NCBI RefSeq assembly: GCF_949987535.1
Contig: NC_080070.1
Coordinates: 13,955,770 to 14,019,769, forward strand
Direction of reading: 5' to 3'
Length of the DNA: 64,000 bases
Origin: Balaenoptera acutorostrata
Taxonomy: Eukaryota > Chordata > Mammalia > Artiodactyla > Balaenopteridae
The notes beneath the pieces are model-generated. The model did no database searches, had not been told where the DNA came from, and saw only the letters and a list, made by a program, of their open reading frames with translations. Positions 57,200 through 64,000 of this stretch are shown here, piece by piece (within the stretch, counting starts at the first letter, position 1; the number at the start of each line of letters is the position of its first letter). The position numbers were made by a program, and so were the translations under genes.

Positions 57200-58920
57200 T
57201 AATTTCTATCCCTGATTATTACTGGTGTTGAGTATGTTTTTATATGTTTATTTGCCTTTGGATTTTTTCTTTTTGTATTATTTGTGGACATCTTCTGCCC
57301 ATTTATGTATTGTGCTTATTTTGTTTTTAAAATTTATTTTTAAGTGTTTTGTTTTTTAAATTTATTTTTAAGTGTTCTATTTTATATTATGGATATTATT
57401 TTTAATCTATTATGTGTCAAAAATATTTTCTTCCAGGCTTTTGTTAATGAAGAAGTTTGTTGTTATTGTTTATGTGGTCAAACTTATCCATCTTTTCCTT
57501 TTTTTTTTTTTTTTTTTTGCTTTCTTGTCTAGAAATCTTTCTGTACCCAGGATTTAAAAAGATATTACCTTATTTTGTCTTCTGATGAATTTAAAGTTTT
57601 TAAAATTTTTGTAGGTATTTAAGTGTTCTGGTATTTATTATGTGAAGATATGAAGGTATTTGGGGGGATATAATTATCCAAACACCATTTGCATACATGT
57701 GTGTGGTCTTTTTTCCTCTTTCTGTCTTGTGATGCCATCTCTAATATATACCAGCTTTCCATGGGTCTGTTTCTGGGCTATCTCTTGGTTTGTTTGTCTG
57801 TAATAGCACTAGGTCTGCACTGCTACTTTATACTGTATCTTGCATTTTGATAATGCCAGTCTCTTCTCTTTGTTCATTTTGTACAAACATATGCTCATTT
57901 ACTCTTCCATGTGACTATTAGAATCAGGTTGTCAAGTTCTATAAAAAGTCCTACTGGGATTTTGATAGTGATTGTGTCAAATTTATATATTAATATAGGG
58001 ACATATATATTAGATATTTACAAATTGAGTTTTCCAGTTCATGAACATGGTCTTTATCTTCATTTATTTAGGTCCATTATTTCCTTAAATAAATGTTTAT
58101 AGTTTTCTACATAATGTTCTCATACTTTGGGGAATGGGGGGTTAGTTTTATTCCTGAGAATCTTTTGTGCTTTTGCAAATGGGATAAAAAAAAAAACTTA
58201 TTGTTTGGTATGTAAGGAACCTATTGTTTCTTTTGTATGTTGATTTTTGTATCTGGTTCTTATAGAACTCTTGTTACTTCTCAAGTTCATCAGTGGATTG
58301 TACTGGATTTTTAAGTAACAATCATATGTACGAGTAATGATTATTTTATTTTTTTCCTTTCCCATGCTTATGTCTTTTTTTTTCTTTTTCTTGTTCTAAC
58401 ACACTGCCTAGGGTGTTCCATACAATATTTGATAGTTGTAGTGATCTTTGTCACTATATCTTTATTTCTCCTGTCTTTAATGGGAATGCTTCTGTATGCT
58501 TGGTGATTGAATTTCTAGTTTGAGAGGTTTGTGTTTTTGTTTTTTTTATTACCATAAATGGGTATTGAATTTTGTCAGATATTTTTTCCTACATCTGTTG
58601 AGGTGATTGTATGGTTTTTTTTCTTTCTTCTACTAATGTAAGTAATTCTATATGCAGACATCCTAGTTTTGAGAAACTCATTATTACTTACGGAATACAT
58701 TTTATCACAGTATGTGTTCTTTTAATTTGTTGTTGAATTCCATTTGCTAATACAGGTTTTTATTTAGGGCTTTTCCATCTGTGTTTATAAATAAGATTAG
58801 TCTGTAGCTCTCTTGTGCTGTTCTACCCAGTTTTGGTATCAGGATTATTTGTGTTGTTAGAAAGAGCTGATTAGTTTTCTCGGATTTTTCATGGTCTTGA
58901 ACAGTTTTTATACCAAACCA
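57200..58920 (-). mobile_element. Old L1 ORF2, antisense
   Basis: Long reverse-complement L1M ORF2 ('tgggattttgatagtgattg', 'atttctagtttgagaggttt', 'ttttggtatcaggattattt'). It contains a tandem duplication at 57,323-57,377 and a T-run at 57,502-57,519. Confidence 0.7.
57323..57377. repeat. Two-copy tandem duplication (about 28 bp)
   Basis: 'aatttatttttaagtgtt' occurs twice in succession. Confidence 0.8.
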
Positions 58921-59589
58921 GAGAAAATGTTTCTTGAAATAACTTAAAATAAAATGGTTAAGATTTTATCATTGCTTATGATTCCCTGATTTAACTAACC
59001 TTCTCAATTAACCAACCATTTGACTTTATTACATTGAATAAAGGGGCTTCTCTTGCACCCACTTCAGTATTACAATTGTGATGATTTACTTTGTAGAGTT
59101 GGGATTACAGTTTCTCTCAGCACCTTACTTTTCTGGTCATCTAAACTCATAGCTGAATTATTAGACAAAAAGTTTTCAAACTTCCTCTTTTGGAATGGCC
59201 ATTTACTCTCTCAGAACCTTAACTTCTTTCTTGCTACCCTGCAGGGTTGTGGTAGGATATTAAATTGATCAACAATAGTTCAGACTCTCATTACTTCTTG
59301 CTGATCATTATAGCATGCTTTTAATGGGACTCTCTGCCTCTAGTACCTCTCTGACTTGTTAGTTAACCTAAACATTGTTGCCAGAGTAAACATCCTAAAA
59401 TATATGTCTAATCAGATCAAAAGCCATTTATAACAACAAAAACTGCATTTAAAAAATTATGCTATGTGCTGGCTTAGATGTAGTCTCTGCCATCAGCTGT
59501 CCTTTACAAAATTATTTTAAAAATACATATATACACATAAATTCTGAATTGTGATTATCTGCTGTGAGAGTTTGAGTATCCACTATAGA
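58921..59589 (+). other. Intron 1, unassigned
   Basis: Short open frame at 59,053-59,268 without recognisable features. No repeat family identified. Confidence 0.5.
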
Positions 59590-60065
59590 TTGGGAGGAGG
59601 GTAATGAGGAAAGGCCGCTGGGAGGAAGTGAAATCTAAAGATCTCTTCTATCTGAATAAGCTGTGCTAGTTTGGAAAAGTGCTGAGCAAAGAGTTTTCCA
59701 GGAAGAAGGAATAGCATGTGAAAAGGTTTGCTGCTAGAACTCCATTGTGGTTGAGTTTATTGAATAAGGGATGGAGAGAATAGTGCCTGATGAGGCAGGA
59801 GGTAGGCAGGAACAAAATCATTTAGGATCTTGTATTCTTTGCTAAGAACTTTAGGTTTTATTCTGAGTCATTGGGGAGCCATTAAAGGTTTAAGCAAGGA
59901 GAATGATGTGATCAGATTTGTGTTTTAGGGATTTCACTCAGACTGTGGAGAATGGATGTGAGAGGAATGGAAGTAGGACAAAAGAAGTGGGGGAACCAGT
60001 TAGGATGCCTTTGTAAGTAGTAGTTCAGGGAGAAAGGATAATAGTTTAGAGTAATGATAGTAAAC
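59590..60065 (+). repeat. Ancient dispersed repeat, family unresolved
   Basis: 'tccaggaagaaggaatagca', 'ggtttaagcaaggagaatga' and 'gactgtggagaatggatgtg' recur in mammalian genomes in my recollection. 63,700-63,790 looks like another piece of the same family. Confidence 0.5.
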
Positions 60066-60229
60066 AAGGTAACACATGAAATGATTGTCTCATAAAACCA
60101 TTAAAATAACCTATGAAGTAAGAGCAGAATAAGATTTGGAATAAATTGATCCAAGCCCATCTAGTAAATGGTGGTATAGAATTGAAACCAAGGGTGTTGA
60201 CCATTTGGCCATGTCTTTAAAATAAAAGC

Positions 60230-60480
60230 CAAACTCCACTGTAGATTTTTCAGCCTACCTTTATACCTTTATCTCCTCCTAAACACTTATTCACTTATGC
60301 TGTAGCCAAACCAAACTATTGCAATAGTTATCATTAACATACCTTGTACCTTGATGCCACTGATTGTTTACTATGACTGGAATACTCTTACCCCATATAC
60401 TTAATAAAATTCTAACTATCCTTTAGGATCCAGGTCAAATATGAAGGCTTCCAAGTGTGCCTCCTGACACATGTTGTCCT
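60230..60480 (+). repeat. L2-like LINE fragment
   Basis: 'ctggaatactcttaccccat', 'ctttaggatccaggtcaaat' and 'aggcttccaagtgtgcctcc' resemble diverged L2. Confidence 0.5.
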
Positions 60481-60644
60481 TTTACCTTCTTTTAACCAGA
60501 GTAGTTTTTTTGTATTGTAGTATGTTAATTCAGCAGATTTATGTGATGACTGTGTGCTGGGCGCTATGTGTATACATTGTGGACGTTGAACAAAATCTGT
60601 ACACACATATATGTAATTATAAATTTTGAATGGTGATATGAAGG

Positions 60645-61112
60645 AATAGTAAAGAGTGCCTGTGGGTTATTGAGACCCTTAGAGGGTCCTTGAGGTCAAA
60701 ACTATTTTCATAATACTAAGACATTATCTGCCTTTTGACTCTCATTCTCTTGTGAGTATATGGTGATGTGATGTGTGATAGTGCAGCAGATTGAATGCAG
60801 AAGATGATATGAGAATTCAGATGTCTTTTGTTAAGGTAGCTATTAATTAGTATTGTAAAAAATGCCATTTTTCATTTTCACTGTTTTTTATTGTTTTGGA
60901 AAATGTAGTTATTTTTTCATAAAAAATAGATGATTTATGTTAATGAGTTTGTTGTAATTTTTAAATGAATTAGGTATAAAAATTTCTTGGATATAATTTT
61001 TAATATGAATATTGATAGCTATAACCTGCATGAATAAAGGCTGTGTGGCGTCCTCAGGAAATTTTAAGACTATAAAGGGATCTTGAAACTGGGAAGTTTA
61101 AGAATCTCTGTA
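60645..61112 (+). mobile_element. DNA transposon fossil, hAT-type
   Basis: 'ggtcaaaactattttcataa', 'gattgaatgcagaagatgat' and 'ttttggaaaatgtagttatt', ending near 'gaaactgggaagtttaagaa', match a dispersed MER-class DNA element; the exact name is uncertain. Confidence 0.55.
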
Positions 61113-61692
61113 TTGGGGACCTGACTTAAATTGGCAGCTTCTGGAGAAGTAAAAGATATCTTATGTCTCCCTTTAAATTCTCATGTTTTTCTAAAAAGTA
61201 GAGTCTGGTTATCTCTAAAGCCTATAATTATTTGCATATAATGGGTATGTTGGTTAAATTTCATTGTCAAGGTCTCCTGTAGATGGTCATTCTTTATTGG
61301 ATTTGTGATTTGTTTGAAGCCTTTGTTGAAATACTGTCATTTCTCATTACTAAAGGAGATGGATCTGGGTTCAGATCCTTCTTGTTATGAATATGGGCAA
61401 GTTACTTAACCTTGCTGAACCTTACCACTCATCTGTAAAGTGGAGTACATATTATCTTACTCTGTTGTAACAGTTTAACGAGTTAATGTATGTAACCTGA
61501 TTAGTAAGTGATAGTTACCATTTTATTGCGTGCCTCTGTGCCTATATTTATTTTACATAGCACATACATACTGGGCTTAGCTTAGTTAGTAGGGAGGTCT
61601 ATGAATAAATCAGTATATAAATTAAAAAATCACCATTTGAGTACATATAACAGTTTATCAGGAGGGGAGAAAGCCAAAATAATCTATTGTGT
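61113..61692 (+). other. Intron 1, unassigned apart from a MIR
   Basis: Only the MIR at 61,345-61,520 is recognised. Confidence 0.5.
61345..61520 (+). repeat. MIR SINE
   Basis: 'tgggttcagatccttcttgt', 'gggcaagttacttaacctt' and 'catctgtaaagtggagtaca' are MIR core in sense. Confidence 0.85.
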
Positions 61693-61702
61693 GGTTATTC
61701 AT

Positions 61703-62075
61703 TTAAAAAAAAACAAATTTATTTATTTTGGGCTTCGTTGGGTCTTCATTGATGCGTGCGGGCTTTCTCTAGCTGCGGCAAGCAGGGGCTACACTTCGTT
61801 GCGGTGCGCGATCTTCTCATTGCAGTGGCTTCTCTTGTTGTGGAGCACGGGCTCTAGGCTCGCGGGCTTCAGTAGTTGTGGCACATGGGCTTCAGTAGTT
61901 GTGGCTCATGGGCTCTAGAGTGCAGGCTCAGTAGTTGTGGCACATGGGCTCAGTAGTTGTGATGCACGGGCTTAGTTGCTCCACGGCATGTGGGATCTTC
62001 CAGGACCAGGGCTTGAACCCGTGTCCCCTGCATTGGCAGGCAGATTATTAATCACTGCGCCACCAGGGAAGTCCC
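61703..62075 (-). mobile_element. CHR-type SINE, expanded
   Basis: 373-bp reverse-complement copy with extra 'cagtagttgtggcacatggg' units compared with others. TSD 'ggttattcat' at 61,693-61,702 and 62,076-62,085. Confidence 0.93.
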
Positions 62076-62085
62076 GGTTATTCAT

Positions 62086-63284
62086 CTTTAGAAAAGGGAA
62101 CTGAAACAAAATGTGGGCTTGGAATAGTTTAAGTAACTCCCTTACACTATAAGGATCGGGACAGTGCCTCACATTTACGGAATATTTGAACAGTATTAAA
62201 TAGCTACAGATACTTAAGAACACATTTTAGAAGCCTTGAAAAATATGTACTATAGATTAAAGGTTAAGCCCTAAAATATCTCAGATGGCTAACTGGAAAA
62301 GTAAATAAAGGTACCATGGAAGAAAAACAGAATGGCCCTGTGGGAATAATATGATTTGCAAGATGTAACTAAATACGATCTAGTAAGATAAGAGAACATA
62401 GGACATCCTGCCTGTGGTGGATCCCAAATTCGGTGGTTAAAATCCTAACTATATTAAAGGTAGACTTTTTAAGATAACAGTGCAGAATGTTTGCCAAAGG
62501 ATGACCAGGAAATAGTTAGGAAGATCAAGTGACTGCTTTGCTTTGCTTTTTTCATAGCAGAAAACTATAGGAAAATTATCCTTTGTAGTATCTTTTGAAG
62601 CAGATAGTTCAGTTGTGCTTAAAAATAAAAAAGAAAAAGAAATAATAGTTTTTTCTTATATGAGATAAAAACTAAAGTTGGTTTTAGTTCTAGGTTTGGA
62701 CCTAGAACTTGCTTACATTTTAAATAGAAAGGGTTGTAGACATTCTGTTCTTTGTACAACTGTGATGCTTTCTAGGATACGTGTGTGTGTGTGTGTGTAT
62801 CCTAGATATACACACACACACAAATGTATTCATAGTATTTCTTTCTTGTTTGAAGATTTTATCAATTTAAGGTTTATTTGATTTTTCATCGATTATTGCT
62901 GTGTATTATCTCCATAGCTGTGATCTTTGAACTTATAGTCCATTACGTTGTGATGTCATTTGTATTAAAAGCAAATAAAAAGCTATCTTGCTATTTACGT
63001 TTGCCATTTAAGTTGATGCTTATATCATGCAGTCAGTGCCAGTTAATTGAAAATGGTTAAAATGGAAAATTATTTAAGGAAAGAAGGAGATACATATTTC
63101 ATTTTAATTGAAAGCATATAAATATATTCTCATATGACTATATTTTGGTATAGGGCTTAAGTATTTTGTTTGATTAATGGTACTCTGAGTGGAGTTACAT
63201 GTTGTTTTTAATGCCACAACCATACCCATAATGCATTATCCACAATTTCCTGTTTTCTTTTTCTTTTCTTTTCTTTCATTTATT
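62086..63284 (+). other. Intron 1, unassigned
   Basis: No gene or repeat family recognised except the GT/CA hairpin at 62,772-62,821. Confidence 0.5.
62772..62821. repeat. GT/CA microsatellite hairpin
   Basis: 'ctaggatac' and 'gtatcctag' flank a (GT)n run, followed at once by a complementary (CA)n run, so two alternative stems can form. Confidence 0.9.
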
Positions 63285-63641
63285 TTTCGTAATAAATTTA
63301 ATTAATTAATTAATTATTTTTGGCTGCGTTGGGTCTTTGTTGCTGCACGCGGGCTTTCTCTAGTTGTGGCAAGCAGGGGCTACTCTTCGTTGAGGTGCGC
63401 GGGCTTCTCATTGTGGTGGCTTCTCTTGTTGCGGAGCACGGACTCTAGGTGTGCGGGCTTCAGTAGTTGTGGCATGTGGGCTCAGTAGTTGTGGCATGTG
63501 GGCTCTAGAACGCAGGCTCAGTAGTTGTGGCACATGGGCTTAGTTACTCCACAGCATGTGGGATCTTTCCGGACCAGGGCTCGAACCCTTGTCCCCTGCA
63601 TTGGCAGGTGGATTCTTAACTACTGCACCACCAGGGAAGTC
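63285..63641 (-). mobile_element. CHR-type SINE (long form)
   Basis: Full-length reverse-complement copy with (TTAA)n tail; head 'accaccagggaagtcct'. TSD unclear because both flanks are T-rich. Confidence 0.9.
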
Positions 63642-64000
63642 CTCTTTTTATTTTAATCATCTGTGAGTTCAGTGAATAAATCGGTGGAGATTCTGGGGGA
63701 GAGTTGATGGTAGTTTGGACTGGAGTGATAGAAGGGGAAGTGGTAAGAAGTCATCTGATACAGGATATATTTCAAACATGGAGCCAAGATAATTTTCTCT
63801 TGGACTAATTTCCAAATGTATAACTTCCGAAGACAAACTGAAAAAGAGAAACCACTGCTCAGAACCGAATTTGTGTTCTGGAAGACCAAGTAAAATCTTT
63901 TTTTCTTCACATCCAAAATCCACTCTTCCAGTGAGTGCCATTGGCTCTACCTTTGAAATACCTCTTGAACCAGGTAAGTTCTCACTATTTTCTTTGCCAC
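63642..64000 (+). other. Intron 1 end of window, unassigned
   Basis: 63,700-63,790 may be a piece of the ancient repeat at 59,590. The minus-strand open frames here (63,653-63,941) have no recognisable product. 'accaggtaagttc' at 63,970-63,982 resembles a splice donor, but no exon supports it. Confidence 0.4.

Larger units (their letters stand above)
24281..64000 (+). other. BRAF: BRAF intron 1 (5' part)
   Basis: At least 39.7 kb of intron follows exon 1. I looked for the exon 2 coding start (V-W-N-I-K-Q) with a preceding acceptor and did not find it. This agrees with the very long first intron of mammalian BRAF (about 74 kb in human, from memory). Confidence 0.85.

Noticed and set aside
1547..63641. 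tRNA genes suggested by A/B-box-like motifs in many places
   Set aside because: All such motifs lie in the tRNA-derived heads of CHR SINEs.
63960..63990. Possible exon donor 'accaggtaagttc' at the window end
   Set aside because: No acceptor, conserved frame or match to BRAF exon 2; such donor-like sites are frequent in introns.

Overview
This is a vertebrate nuclear genome window, almost certainly from a cetacean. The main reason is about 26 copies of a tRNA-derived SINE of the CHR type (5' head around 'cttccctggtggcgcagtgg', A/T-rich tail), many with clear target-site duplications (TSDs). The 3' ends of the L1 copies are also of the cetartiodactyl type. The shortened, CA-repeat-free SINE forms common in dolphins are not obvious, so a baleen, sperm or beaked whale is slightly favoured, but this is weak inference. 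There are no bacterial-type operons, CRISPR arrays or phage genes.

The only host gene I can support is the 5' end of BRAF on the + strand: a CpG-island promoter (about 23,740-24,420) with a perfect CRE, a roughly 60-nt 5'UTR, coding exon 1 (24,158-24,277, 40 codons) and a splice donor at 24,278. Everything from there to 64,000 is BRAF intron 1. Exon 2 is not in the window, which fits the very long first intron of mammalian BRAF.

Layout. 1-23,700 is intergenic DNA upstream of BRAF, built from old L1 pieces, CHR SINEs, MIRs, an MLT1-like LTR, a broken ERVL pol remnant (10,862-11,987, minus strand), a Tigger-type MITE and an AT-rich tract with an orphan mariner end. 23,720-24,420 is the BRAF promoter and exon 1. 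24,420-29,570 is the least repeat-rich part of intron 1. 29,570-43,930 is intron with MER1, L2, hAT and L1 pieces and SINEs. 43,939-51,221 is a full-length L1 in BRAF orientation with a perfect 14-bp TSD but broken ORF1 and ORF2. 51,236-64,000 is intron with old L1 pieces, a possible processed pseudogene, a retroposed tRNA-Gly 5' half, MER5A and more SINEs.

The genes do not form a pathway. The window records one signalling-kinase promoter set in a landscape of successive retrotransposon insertions. I did not find a new multi-gene system. The most unusual items are the tRNA-Gly half insertion, a SINE with an apparent 3' transduction, a twin-primed L1, and an identical YY1-type decamer at the BRAF start codon and at the L1 5' end. 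Family names for repeats come from memory of consensus sequences and were not checked with RepeatMasker.
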